Both the position numbers and the translations under genes were made by a program. From Elusimicrobiota bacterium (GTDB lineage Bacteria > Elusimicrobiota > Elusimicrobia > UBA1565 > UBA9628): DNA of 64,000 bases. The first letter of the stretch is position 1. The number at the start of each line of letters is the position of its first letter. Positions 43,754 through 51,933 of this stretch are shown here, piece after piece. The stretch is taken from the NCBI GenBank assembly GCA_016212795.1, contig JACRDT010000005.1:1-64000 (forward strand), given 5' to 3'. The notes beneath the pieces were generated by a model. It was not told the DNA's origin and made no database searches. It saw only the letters and a list, made by a program, of their open reading frames with translations.

Positions 43754-45027
43754 CGACACGGTTCCCGCGGAACCTGACAGAGAAACCAGCGCCGCAAGGC
43801 GCCCGCCTCCTGACGCTCCACCGGCTCGACGCCGTGCTCGACGCCTCCCGGCGCCTTCCGGGCCCCCCGGCCCTCCAGGCACAGGCGAAAGGAGGACATC
43901 CGCGCCGGCGCCTTCCGGGCCCCCTGGCCCTCCATGCATCGGTGAAAGGAGGACCTCCGCGCCGGCGCCTCGACGGCGGCGCCGACCCGGAGGCCCTTCA
44001 CGATTTCAGGGTCGGGCTGCGGCGCCTGCGGGTCTGCCTGCGGTTCTACCGGGCCGCCCTCGCCGGGCTGGCGCCCGGGAAAGCCGCCCGGCGCACCCGG
44101 AAGATCGCCGAGTCCACGGGCGAGGCCCGCGACACGGAGGTCTTCGAGGAATGGCTGGGCCTCCTGGAGAAGTCCCTCAAGCCGGCCCACAAGCCCGGGG
44201 TCGAGGCCTTCCGCCGGCGCCTGTCGGAGCGCCGCCAGGCCTCGCGGCAGGGCCTCGTCTCGCAGGCGCGGCGCGACTTCGCGGCCTTGGACCAAGGGCT
44301 CAGGGCGGCCATCGCCGCGGACCTCGCCGGGCCCCGCGGCGCCGCGCCCGGGCAGCGGCGGACCGCGCCGGCCGCCCCGTCGCGGACCTTCGGCGCGTTC
44401 TCGGCCTCCCTGCTGCGCCAGGTCGCCCTGAAGGTGAAGCGGCGCCTGCGGGGGTTCAAGACGGCGCAGGAAGACGAGCCGCTCCATCGGGCGCGGATCG
44501 CCGCCAAGCAGCTCCGCTACCTTCTCGAGCCTTTCCGCTGGCGCTGCGCCGGCAGCCGCAAGGCCATCGCCCGCCTCAAGCGCCTCCAGGACTGCCTGGG
44601 CGCGGTCCACGACCTCAACCTGATGATCTCGGCCCTCGGCCGCTGCGCCAAGAAAGAGGTCGGCGCGTGGTCCCGCCGTCTCGTCGAGTCCGCCTCCGGC
44701 GGACCCGCCCGGCCCGGGCGGCCCTCCCATAGCGCTGGCAACCCGGCCCCGGGCCTGGTCAAGCTCGCGGAACTCGCGGGCAGGCGCCGCGCGAAGCTCT
44801 TCGACCGCTACCGGCATTCGTGGGAAGGCGGCCGGACGGACAAGTTCTTCGCCGACATCGAAGCGGCGGCGGCGAGGCTCGCGGCCCGGCCCGCCGACGC
44901 CGCTCCCGACGCAAAACCCGTTGAACCCGACCGCGCAAGCGAGCCGGCGCCTTCCGGGCCCCCCGGCCCTCCAGGCTCCGGCGAAAGGGAAACGTCCGCG
45001 CCGGCGCCGGGCTCCCCCGCGACATGA
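43750..45027 (+). CDS. CHAD-domain (polyphosphate-binding) protein
   Basis: 425 residues if translation starts at the CTG overlapping the SixA stop (CTGA). No ATG, GTG or TTG occurs before GTG 43834, which would cut into the first helix. The CHAD helices are interrupted near the start by two 57-bp repeat units (43848-43969), so 'LDAVLDASRRLPGPPALQAQ' leads into a 38-residue insert before 'ADPEALHDFRVGLRRLRVCL'. Further CHAD motifs: 'LHRARIAAKQLRYLLEPF' and 'KRLQDCLGAVHDLNLM'. CHAD domains bind polyphosphate through Arg/Lys/His-rich helices. The C-terminus carries another repeat unit. Overlaps the YfhO-like gene by 4 nt. Confidence 0.8.
   Translation: MTTRFPRNLTEKPAPQGARLLTLHRLDAVLDASRRLPGPPALQAQAKGGHPRRRLPGPLALHASVKGGPPRRRLDGGADPEALHDFRVGLRRLRVCLRFYRAALAGLAPGKAARRTRKIAESTGEARDTEVFEEWLGLLEKSLKPAHKPGVEAFRRRLSERRQASRQGLVSQARRDFAALDQGLRAAIAADLAGPRGAAPGQRRTAPAAPSRTFGAFSASLLRQVALKVKRRLRGFKTAQEDEPLHRARIAAKQLRYLLEPFRWRCAGSRKAIARLKRLQDCLGAVHDLNLMISALGRCAKKEVGAWSRRLVESASGGPARPGRPSHSAGNPAPGLVKLAELAGRRRAKLFDRYRHSWEGGRTDKFFADIEAAAARLAARPADAAPDAKPVEPDRASEPAPSGPPGPPGSGERETSAPAPGSPAT
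43848..43969 (+). repeat. two tandem 57-bp repeat units inside the CHAD gene
   Basis: CCGGCGCC recurs at 43848, 43905 and 43962, that is every 57 bases. Here the unit is read as 'RRLPGPPALQAQAKGGHPR' and a variant of it, a different frame from the copies at 44944 and 47505. Confidence 0.85.
44944..45008 (+). repeat. 57-bp repeat unit at the end of the CHAD gene
   Basis: CCGGCGCC at 44944-44951 and 45001-45008 bound one unit of exactly 57 bases. It is read as 'APSGPPGPPGSGERETSAP' in the C-terminal tail. Confidence 0.85.
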
Positions 45028-48000
45028 GCAGCGGCCCCCCGGCCCCGCCTCGGCCTTCGGCCTTCCCCCGGCGCGACTTCCTCATCGCCCTGGGCGTCTA
45101 CTGCCTGCTCATGGCTTGGACGCACCGCAGCCTCATCCTCAACCGGCAGGTCAACTCCTTCACGACGGTCCTGCCCGCGCAGGAGCGCATCCGCGGCGGC
45201 ATCTACGAGATGGTGCACCAGGAGCCCCCGGCCCACTGGACCGCGGCGCGCATCGTCCGGTCGGGGACCTTCCCGAGCTGGACGCCCTACCCGCACGGCG
45301 GCACGCCGCTCATCGCCAAGATGCAGAACGGGGTCTTCTCCCCCTTCCACCTGCACTACTACCTCGTGCCGGACCGTTGGATGCCCCTGGCCTTCACCCT
45401 GGTCCCCATCATCACCGGCCTGTTCGGGTACTGCCTGGTGTACCTGTACGGCAGGCTCCTGCGACTCGAGCTGGCGCCGGCCATCCTGGCCGCGGTGTGC
45501 TACACCTACTTCACGGCCTTCCAGGGCCACGCCCTCTTCAGCCCCATCGGCACGGGCCTGTTCCTGCCCCTGCTGCTGGCCCTCGCGGAACTCTACCTCC
45601 AGGGGCACAGGCCCTTCGCCCTCGTCATGCTGCCCTGGGCCTGCGCGCTGCCTTTCTTCGTGGGCCACATGGAGTCCGCCGCGCGCATCCAGGCGGGCGC
45701 CTTCGCCTACCTGGTCTTCAGGATCCTCCAGACCCCCGGGCTGCCGGGCCGGGAACGCGCCGGCCTCGCGGTGAGGTTCTTCGCCGCCGCAGCCGTCGGC
45801 GACCTCGCGGCCCTCTGCCAGGTCGTCCCCGGGATGGAGTACCACAAGTGGAGCTACAACCAGGTCTGGCGCAACAAGCCGGAGTACGGCTGGGTCTACC
45901 ACACGATCCAGAAGCACCTGGCTTCCGCCGACCTGCCCCTGCTGGCCATCGGGCTGCTGTGCCTCTACGGCGCCTACCGGGCCTACCGCGCCGCCGTGTC
46001 CAAGGAGCCGGCGAGCGCGTCACAGCTGGGCCGGACCCTCGCCGCCGCCGCCAGCCTGGGGCTGGGCGTCGCGGCCCTCTGGGCCGTGGGGCTCGACGAC
46101 ACCATCCTGGGGTGGTGCGTCAATCCCAAGGCCTGGCTGGCGCAGGCGTTCCTGCTCTTCTTCTCCGTCTGGCTGTTCCTGCGGCCCGAGCCGGCGCTGC
46201 CGGCGGCCCACAAGGCGCTGGGGCTGCTCTTCCTGGGCAGCCTCGCCGTGGAGCTCAAGCTGCCGGGGCTGTCCCACCTCATGGCCGCCCTCCCCATGGT
46301 CGGGTCGTTCAACAACACGGTCTACACCCCGGACTTCGACCTGTCGCGCTGCATCCTGGCGGCCTACGCTCTGCAGGGCCTGGCCGGCGGCTCCCTGCCC
46401 GACGCTTGGCGAGAGAGGCTCTCCCGCGCCTGGCCGGCCGTCCTGCTGGCCGTCATCGGCTGCCTGGGCTACGCCGCTTCCAGGCCGCTGAAGGCCCTGG
46501 TCGTCGGCCATGCCGGGTTCGCGGCCCGCGGCTCGGAACGGTTCGCCGACGCGGGCTTCCTGGGGCCGGAGCAATTGACGGCCTTCCCGGGCAAGTACCC
46601 GGTGGCCGGCTCCCTGCCCCCCGGCGCTCCCATCGAGGGCGTCGACATCCTGCATGTCGTGGGCGACCGGGCCAAGAGCGCGATGCCGGCCTTCTGGGAC
46701 GCCATGATCGACGGCCGGCGGCGCTTCGCCGCCGAGTTCCCGCTCGAGAAAGGAGAGGTCAACCTCTACGCCAAGGTCAGGTTCACCGGCGGCGAACGCA
46801 TCCTGCCGGGGCCCAGGATCATCGTGCTCCAGAAGCCGGGCCCGGTCTTCTTCATCGGCCTGGCCCTGCTGCCCCTGCTGCTCGCCGGGCCGCGGTGGCT
46901 CCGGTACGCCGCGCTCGCCGCGGCGGCGATGATGTTCGTCTCGACGCAGGACCCCATGGGCATCCCGGCCAAGGAGTTCCCCTTCCGGCTCCCCGGCGTC
47001 GAGAAGATCAAGGAGGACGCGTCCCTCTTCCGGGTGGACTCGACGACCTACGACTTCCTCCAGGCCGACTACCCCAACCTGTACGGGCTCCACGACATCC
47101 GCAACGGCGGCGACAACATGGACGTCCTCTCCATGCTGTACTTCCTGTACCTCCGGCAGGGGTTGATGAGCCAGCCCAAGGACCCCGCGCTCGCCTTGGG
47201 CCTTCAGCTCGAAGGCCTGGCCAACGTGAAGTACATCTTCGACGCCCCCTCGACCAAGCTCCCGTCATCGGCGGCCGAGGAGTTCTACCGCGGGCCGGAC
47301 ATGGCGGTCTACCGCAACAAGCGCTTCCTGCCGCGGGCCGTCTTCTTCGAGGACTCCCTCCATCTCCCGTTCCCGAGACCGCTCGATTTCGACGCCGGCC
47401 GGAGGTTCGCCCTGTCCGAGTTGCCTGCCGCCATCACGCGGCCGGGCTTCGACCCGGGCAAGACCCTGGTCCTGCACGACCAGCCCGAGCCCGCCCCCGC
47501 CGCGCCGGCGCCTTCCGGGCCCCTTGGCCCTCCAGGCACCGGCGAAAAGAGAACGTCCGCGCCGGCGCCTTCCCCGGCGGCCCGGCCTGAGGCGCGCATG
47601 GAGAGCTACGCCCCGGACCGGGTCCGCGTCGCGGTGGACACGCCGCGGCCGGGGTTCGTCTTTCTCTCCGACAACTATTTCCCTGGCTGGTCGGCGTTCT
47701 TGAACGGCCGGAAGACCCGCATCCTGCGCAGTTGGCTCACCTTCCGGGCCGTGGCCGTGCCGGCGGGCCGCTCGACCGTCGAGTTCCGCTACGAGCCCGG
47801 CTGGCTCGTGCCCCTGTTCTCGCTGACCTGCCTGCTGGCGCTGGGCTGGCTGGCCGTCTACCTGCGGCGCAGCGCCGCTTCCGATTGGCTGGCGGCGGCC
47901 GGGCCGCTCCCTCCGCCGACGCCCCTTCCTGGCGCGACCCCCGCCCAGCCCGCGGCGCTGTCCTCCAGGGAGAAGAAGCGCCTCAAGAAGCTCCAGCCCG

Positions 48001-48278
48001 CAGCGGCGCCTCTCGTCGCCCAGGAACCCGCCCTCCCCGAGGGCTACCCCTGCCTCATCGAAGCCGCCACCCTCTCGTTGGCCCTGCCGTGCGTCCTCTA
48101 CTGGACCGTCTGGAGCGGCTTCGTCTACCAGGGAGGCATCGCCGAAGCGCTGCGTCGCGGCGGCGAGAGCCTGCCGGTCAACGCCGCGGCTTGCGCCGCG
48201 CTGGCCGCCATGCTCGCGGGCGGCGCGTGGGCCTGCCGCCGCAGGTTCTTCGCCGCCGAGCCCCCGCCCTCCGCATGA
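45024..48278 (+). CDS. large YfhO-like polytopic membrane protein
   Basis: 1084 residues with ATG overlapping the CHAD stop (ATGA). An N-terminal transmembrane helix ('FLIALGVYCLLMAWTHRSLI') and about a dozen more follow, with the family landmark 'FPSWTPYPHGGTPLIAKMQN' in the first large loop. The C-terminal soluble part 'PGFVFLSDNYFPGWSAFLNG' is the standard YfhO ending, followed by more helices. YfhO proteins are GT-C-like membrane proteins implicated in glycosylating lipoteichoic acid or other envelope polymers. A 57-bp repeat unit (47505-47569) interrupts the exported C-terminal region. The last ~150 residues (Pro/Ala linker, two helices) extend beyond the usual family end. Confidence 0.78.
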   Translation: MSSGPPAPPRPSAFPRRDFLIALGVYCLLMAWTHRSLILNRQVNSFTTVLPAQERIRGGIYEMVHQEPPAHWTAARIVRSGTFPSWTPYPHGGTPLIAKMQNGVFSPFHLHYYLVPDRWMPLAFTLVPIITGLFGYCLVYLYGRLLRLELAPAILAAVCYTYFTAFQGHALFSPIGTGLFLPLLLALAELYLQGHRPFALVMLPWACALPFFVGHMESAARIQAGAFAYLVFRILQTPGLPGRERAGLAVRFFAAAAVGDLAALCQVVPGMEYHKWSYNQVWRNKPEYGWVYHTIQKHLASADLPLLAIGLLCLYGAYRAYRAAVSKEPASASQLGRTLAAAASLGLGVAALWAVGLDDTILGWCVNPKAWLAQAFLLFFSVWLFLRPEPALPAAHKALGLLFLGSLAVELKLPGLSHLMAALPMVGSFNNTVYTPDFDLSRCILAAYALQGLAGGSLPDAWRERLSRAWPAVLLAVIGCLGYAASRPLKALVVGHAGFAARGSERFADAGFLGPEQLTAFPGKYPVAGSLPPGAPIEGVDILHVVGDRAKSAMPAFWDAMIDGRRRFAAEFPLEKGEVNLYAKVRFTGGERILPGPRIIVLQKPGPVFFIGLALLPLLLAGPRWLRYAALAAAAMMFVSTQDPMGIPAKEFPFRLPGVEKIKEDASLFRVDSTTYDFLQADYPNLYGLHDIRNGGDNMDVLSMLYFLYLRQGLMSQPKDPALALGLQLEGLANVKYIFDAPSTKLPSSAAEEFYRGPDMAVYRNKRFLPRAVFFEDSLHLPFPRPLDFDAGRRFALSELPAAITRPGFDPGKTLVLHDQPEPAPAAPAPSGPLGPPGTGEKRTSAPAPSPAARPEARMESYAPDRVRVAVDTPRPGFVFLSDNYFPGWSAFLNGRKTRILRSWLTFRAVAVPAGRSTVEFRYEPGWLVPLFSLTCLLALGWLAVYLRRSAASDWLAAAGPLPPPTPLPGATPAQPAALSSREKKRLKKLQPAAAPLVAQEPALPEGYPCLIEAATLSLALPCVLYWTVWSGFVYQGGIAEALRRGGESLPVNAAACAALAAMLAGGAWACRRRFFAAEPPPSA
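47505..47569 (+). repeat. 57-bp repeat unit inside the YfhO-like gene
   Basis: CCGGCGCC at 47505-47512 and 47562-47569 bound one 57-base unit. It is read as 'APSGPLGPPGTGEKRTSAP'. Confidence 0.85.
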
Positions 48279-49381
48279 TCGATGTCACCCATCTGGTCGA
48301 GGATTTCCTGGCGCTGACGCGCCGCTTCATCCCCCGGCATGAGGGCATCGACTCGCTCTGGGAATTCTGGCTCAAGGAAGGCCGCGCCTGGACTCGGGTC
48401 CTGGTGCGGCGATACCGCGAGACCTATTTCATCACCGGCGGCGACGGGGAGACGATCGAGCATCCCGACCCTCGACGCCGGGAGGACCCGGAGCGCCGGG
48501 CGCGCCTGAGATCCTGGCTCGAGAGCCTGCGCCAGTGGGAATCCGTAGCGGCGCGGGACCCGGTCGGCGCGCAAGCGCGCCTTTCGCGCCAGCTGCCGCT
48601 CTCCGCGCGGCGGGGCGTTCTCCTGCGCAGGAACGTCCGAGCCCTGCTCCCGGACTGGCTGCCTATCGAGCGCGACTTGAGCGCCCGGGAGCTGAAGGCG
48701 GTCCTGGCCGTCGCGGACCGCCCGGACCCGCCTCCCATCCCGGCAATGACCGCCGAGCGGTATTTCGAGTACTGCCGCGTCGCGTACCGAGCCAATCCCG
48801 CCTCCTTTCGAGGCGGGGGCTTCAAGCCGGGGCTCGCGGGAAGGGACTACTACCGGCGCTTCGCGGACGGCAGGGACGCAGGCCTGCTGAAGGTGGACCC
48901 ACGCTCCAAGGAGGCCTTCCGGAGGTGGCATACCTCCGGTGAAAGGGCCGGGGCCCATCCCTGGGAGATCTATCGGGGCGGCAATTCCACCCACATCGAC
49001 CTCTACGCGCGGGATCATCCCGCGGGCGGCTGGTCCATCGGCTTGGACGCCTTCTCCAGCACCCGCCTCGTCGAGACCTGCCGCATCGCCGTCGCGCTGG
49101 AGAAGGCGAAGCTCCCATTTTGTCTAGCGCACCGCGAGTCATACAAGCTGCGCCTCCTGCAGGAGGACTGGGTGGGCGTCGAGCCCGAAGGTTCCGAGAT
49201 GCGCTATGCCTGGCAGGGCTTTCCGCAAGAATGGGGTGTCGCCGACTGCGTCCAACTTCGATGGATCTACGAGGCCCATCCAGGCCGCAGGAGGGAGCTG
49301 TCGTCGAGACTGCGCCATCTGGTCTCCTGGCTGCCGGAGCGGGTGAGCGCTTTTCGGCTGCGGGACAACTCCCTACCATAG
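48275..49381 (+). CDS. hypothetical protein
   Basis: 368 residues with ATG overlapping the previous stop (ATGA), so it is translationally coupled to the YfhO-like gene. No signal peptide or membrane helix. Charged and Trp/Arg-rich, with recognisable but unassigned blocks 'YFEYCRVAYRANPASFRGGG' and 'SRLVETCRIAVALEKAKLPF'-like text near 'GGWSIGLDAFSSTRLVETCR'. I do not recognise the family. The last gene of the ppk2-to-48275 run on this strand. Confidence 0.75.
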   Translation: MIDVTHLVEDFLALTRRFIPRHEGIDSLWEFWLKEGRAWTRVLVRRYRETYFITGGDGETIEHPDPRRREDPERRARLRSWLESLRQWESVAARDPVGAQARLSRQLPLSARRGVLLRRNVRALLPDWLPIERDLSARELKAVLAVADRPDPPPIPAMTAERYFEYCRVAYRANPASFRGGGFKPGLAGRDYYRRFADGRDAGLLKVDPRSKEAFRRWHTSGERAGAHPWEIYRGGNSTHIDLYARDHPAGGWSIGLDAFSSTRLVETCRIAVALEKAKLPFCLAHRESYKLRLLQEDWVGVEPEGSEMRYAWQGFPQEWGVADCVQLRWIYEAHPGRRRELSSRLRHLVSWLPERVSAFRLRDNSLP

Positions 49382-49610
49382 CCGTCAGTCCACGGGGTTG
49401 CCGGCGGAGGCAAGCTCAAAACCGACATGCCAATGGTGCTTGCGTAACAAGCCCGTTCGTTAGCGTGGTTCCGAGTCCTGTGACCTAGACAATGGCGAAG
49501 CCGTCCTGTCGTCGGGCCGGCTATCCCGTTTAGGAGGTTGCTCCCAGCTATTCACGACTTGGGCCGTCCGCCGGCACTCCGCGGGCCTATTCCGTTCCAA
49601 GGAGAATCCC
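49382..49610. other. non-coding lead-in to the IS110 fragment
   Basis: No gene. If the fragment at 49611 is the start of an IS110 element, this stretch would contain its left end and the non-coding region that in IS110 elements encodes the bridge RNA. The exact element end is not visible to me. Confidence 0.35.
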
Positions 49611-49778
49611 ATGGCTCCAAGACGCAAGTCCAAGTCCGAGCTGCCGGTCATTACCCCGGACGCTGCGGGCGCCGACATCGGCGCTACCGAAATCTACGTC
49701 TGTTCCGCCATCATAGAAGGGCCTCCCCAGTTTCTTAGGAGGCAGAGCTGGGGCCCCTTGACATTGGCATATGTTTGA
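49611..49778 (+). pseudogene. N-terminal fragment of an IS110-family transposase
   Basis: ATG with AAGGAG upstream opens 'APRRKSKSELPVITPDAAGA' and 'DIGATEIYV', the typical IS110 N-terminus (RuvC-like DEDD domain start, 'GIDIGAxEIYV'). Similarity stops near residue 30 and the frame ends after 55 residues, so the element is truncated. The following toxin-antitoxin promoter begins right at the break. Confidence 0.7.
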
Positions 49779-49786
49779 TGCATAAT
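49758..49786 (+). promoter_or_regulatory. vapBC promoter
   Basis: TTGACA (49758-49763), 17-bp spacer, CATAAT (49781-49786). The box ends 7 nt before ATG 49794: another leaderless start. The AT-rich 'CATATG...ATATGTATG' text around it may be the VapB operator. Confidence 0.7.
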
Positions 49787-49793
49787 GATATGT

Positions 49794-49979
49794 ATGAGAA
49801 CCACACTGATTATCCGGGACGACATGCTGAAACGTGCCGCTCAACTGACCGGCCTACACGAGAAAACCGCATTGGTCCATGCAGGTCTTGAGGCCCTGAT
49901 TGAAAAGAAGGCCCGCGAGCGGCTCATCGCACTAGGGGGCGCGGCCCCTCATTTTCGCGCTGGTCGCAGACGCCGATGA
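49794..49979 (+). CDS. vapB: VapB-type antitoxin
   Basis: 61 residues from ATG 49794, placed by the promoter; ATG 49785 lies inside the -10 region. 'RTTLIIRDDMLKRAAQLTGL' is a ribbon-helix-helix-like N-terminus of the short VapB type that goes with PIN toxins. The C-terminal 'ALEALIEKKARERLIALGG' is the toxin-binding helix, followed by a basic tail. It overlaps vapC by 4 nt. Confidence 0.82.
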   Translation: MRTTLIIRDDMLKRAAQLTGLHEKTALVHAGLEALIEKKARERLIALGGAAPHFRAGRRRR

Positions 49980-50347
49980 TTCTTGTCGATACATCTGTCT
50001 GGGTCGACCATCTTCGGGCAACAGAGCCTGGCTTAGTAACACTATTGACTGAGGGCGCTGTCCTGGTCCACCCATTCGTCATTGAGGAACTGGCCTGCGG
50101 CAATCTCCCGCACCGCAAGGAGACTCTCGAACTGCTGCATTCTCTTCCCGAGGCTCCGATGGTCGAGCATTCAGAGGTTCTCGATCTAACCGCAAGGGAG
50201 CGGCTTTTCGGCACAGGGATCGGCTCTGTCGACGCACATCTAATTGCCTCCGCAAGGCTTGCTGGGGCCAAGCTCTGGAGCACGGATAAGGCTCTCTGCC
50301 GCGAAGCAAAGCGGCTGGGCTTGCTTGGTGGACCATTGCCCGCCTAA
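49976..50347 (+). CDS. vapC: VapC-type PIN-domain toxin ribonuclease
   Basis: 123 residues. Conserved acidic residues of the PIN nuclease: D5 in 'MILVDTSVWVDHL', Glu in 'FVIEELACGN', Asp in 'GIGSVDAHLIASA' and Asp in 'KLWSTDKALC'. VapC toxins cleave tRNA or rRNA and are neutralised by VapB. The start overlaps vapB (ATGA). It is embedded in a decayed stretch between an IS110 fragment and a truncated U32 gene. Confidence 0.92.
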   Translation: MILVDTSVWVDHLRATEPGLVTLLTEGAVLVHPFVIEELACGNLPHRKETLELLHSLPEAPMVEHSEVLDLTARERLFGTGIGSVDAHLIASARLAGAKLWSTDKALCREAKRLGLLGGPLPA

Positions 50348-50434
50348 CAAAGAATCGATTTTTCTACAGCTACGTTAGCCCTCGACCCGGCCCGCCGACG
50401 GCCGGGCCAATGAAGTAAGAACCAGAGGAGCTTG

Positions 50435-50605
50435 CCAGTAGCGGTGCGCGTAGGCGTCGAGCGCGGCGATCTCCGAGACCGGGTTGCCGGCCGCGCGCCG
50501 CGCCCTGAACTCGGGCGCGCCGATGCAGACGGCGTCCGCGCCGTGGTCCACGGCCCTACCGCAGGCCGCGTCCCGCGCCGGAGCGAGAAGTCCGATCCTG
50601 GTCAC
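50435..50605 (-). pseudogene. truncated N-terminus of a U32-family peptidase/collagenase-like gene
   Basis: ATG at 50605 opens 'TRIGLLAPARDAACGRAVDH' then 'GADAVCIGAPEFRARRAAGN' and 'AYAHRYW', the standard U32 N-terminus. Similarity ends near 50435, and an unrelated frame stops at 50375. The rest of the gene (about 300 residues) is missing. Confidence 0.7.
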
Positions 50606-50669
50606 CCCTCACATGATACCTCGCGACCGACGATGATTACACGAAGTGGTGACAGTAGAGAAGAGGCAT

Positions 50670-50775
50670 CGCAGTTAAATGTTGAAAAAGTAAGCAATTT
50701 TAAGATAATCAAGGAAAGTTTAATTGCTAATCAATCAATTAAACTATATGACACTAAAGTTTAATTAATACACCG
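50670..50775. other. AT-rich patch with inverted and direct repeats
   Basis: A striking AT-rich island in GC-rich surroundings. It has an inverted repeat TTTAATTG (50719-50726) / CAATTAAA (50736-50743) and a direct repeat AAAGTTTAATT (50715-50725 and 50756-50766). A plus frame through it reads 'NVEKVSNFKIIKESLIANQS' and stops at 50762-50764. It looks like imported DNA between two gene fragments. Confidence 0.65.
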
Positions 50776-50800
50776 GCAAGCAGCGGCATCGGGTATTTTC

Positions 50801-50917
50801 TTATGAGCCGTATTTGCAGATGCTGCAGGAAGGGATGGACCCGTCGTAGAACGAGCGGCAGACGAAGGCCCGGGCCAGGTTGTTGAGCGCGGCGAGGTCC
50901 GAACGGGGAATAACACC
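50801..50917 (-). pseudogene. 3' fragment of an unidentified gene
   Basis: Minus frame 'SDLAALNNLARAFVCRSFYD' plus 'GSIPSCSICKYGS' and TAA at 50801-50803. The ending with paired cysteines looks like a real protein C-terminus, but there is no start or upstream body before the TPR gene's stop at 50930. Family not recognised. Confidence 0.45.
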
Positions 50918-50929
50918 GGCTCCGCCCCG

Positions 50930-51922
50930 CTATCCCTTGAGCGCCGCCTCGGCCTCGGCCAGGAGGGAGCCGACCTCCGCGTCGCCGGGCTTGTGCTCGA
51001 GAGCCTTGCGCAAGCTCTGGATGGCGGCCTCGAGGAGGGGCTTGGCCACGGCCGGGTTCCCCGCGGCCCGGGCCAGCATGAGGCACGCCCTGCCTTTGGC
51101 CGAGAGCGCGGCCAGGTCGCCGGGCGTCACCGCGAGGACCTGGTCCATGCAGCGCAGCGTCAGCTCGTAGTCCTTCTCTTCCAGGAGGGCCAGGCCCTTC
51201 CTGCGCCAATCCTCCGGGTTCCAGAACATGCCCTCCCGCTCGAGCACTGCGCGCCGGGCGGCCCGGGCGTCGGCCTGGTGGGCCTGGGGCCCGGCAGGCG
51301 CCGGCGGCTGCGCCGGGGCCCGGGGAGCCGGCTTGTCCTCCCTCAGGGTCGACAGCATCGCCGTCACCCTGTCCCGCCGGGTCTTGTCGCGCTCGCTCGC
51401 CGGCGGGTCCGGGATGAGGGCGAGGGCCTGTTCGAAGAGCCGGGCCGCCTCCGCCTTGCCGTCCGGCCGGAGCATGGCTTCCACCGCCTGATTGACGAGC
51501 GCGCTGTAGCGGCCGTCCGGGGACGCGGCCTTGGCCGCGGCCACCCCCTTGAGGCCCAGTCCCAGGAGCGGCACCATGGGGTGCTGGGCCGTGTTGGGCG
51601 GCGCCTCCTTCAGAGCGGCCTGGATGCGGCGCAGGGCCTCATCCTCCTTCCCTCCCCCGGCCGCCTCCGCGGCCAAGCGCAGGCTCTCGCGGGCCCGCGA
51701 GAGAGCCTCCGGGGAGACCGAGGCCTTCACCGATTCGGTCCAGTAGCCCGCCGACATCTCCACGACGCGCTTGAGGTCGGCCAGCGCCAGCTCCTGCCAG
51801 ATCCTGGTCATCAGCCGGCCGCCGTCGGCGGTCCGGCCCTCGCCGCACAGCTTGAGCGCCAGGCCGACGATGGCGGTCACGTCGTCGATGCCGCGGATCG
51901 TCTCAGGCTCGCCGGGGAGCAA
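50930..51922 (-). CDS. TPR-containing protein, function unknown
   Basis: 330 residues from TTG 51922; the frame overlaps the previous stop as CTGA at 51937, so a CTG start is the alternative. Helical throughout, with TPR-like units ('EDWRRKGLALLEEKDYELTL', 'PLLEAAIQSLRKALEHKPGD') and a Pro/Ala-rich linker in the middle. No signal peptide with this start. Last gene of the minus-strand run that starts with GntR at 56690. Confidence 0.65.
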   Translation of the reverse strand: MLPGEPETIRGIDDVTAIVGLALKLCGEGRTADGGRLMTRIWQELALADLKRVVEMSAGYWTESVKASVSPEALSRARESLRLAAEAAGGGKEDEALRRIQAALKEAPPNTAQHPMVPLLGLGLKGVAAAKAASPDGRYSALVNQAVEAMLRPDGKAEAARLFEQALALIPDPPASERDKTRRDRVTAMLSTLREDKPAPRAPAQPPAPAGPQAHQADARAARRAVLEREGMFWNPEDWRRKGLALLEEKDYELTLRCMDQVLAVTPGDLAALSAKGRACLMLARAAGNPAVAKPLLEAAIQSLRKALEHKPGDAEVGSLLAEAEAALKG

Positions 51923-51933
51923 CGCCGCCCCCG

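Noticed and set aside
43848..43969. Tandem repeats considered as a CRISPR array
   Set aside because: The units are contiguous 57-bp copies without unique spacers, lie inside a gene and have only two copies in tandem.
50375..50605. A complete 76-residue gene
   Set aside because: It matches only the first ~57 residues of much longer U32 proteins, then diverges, so it is a truncated gene.
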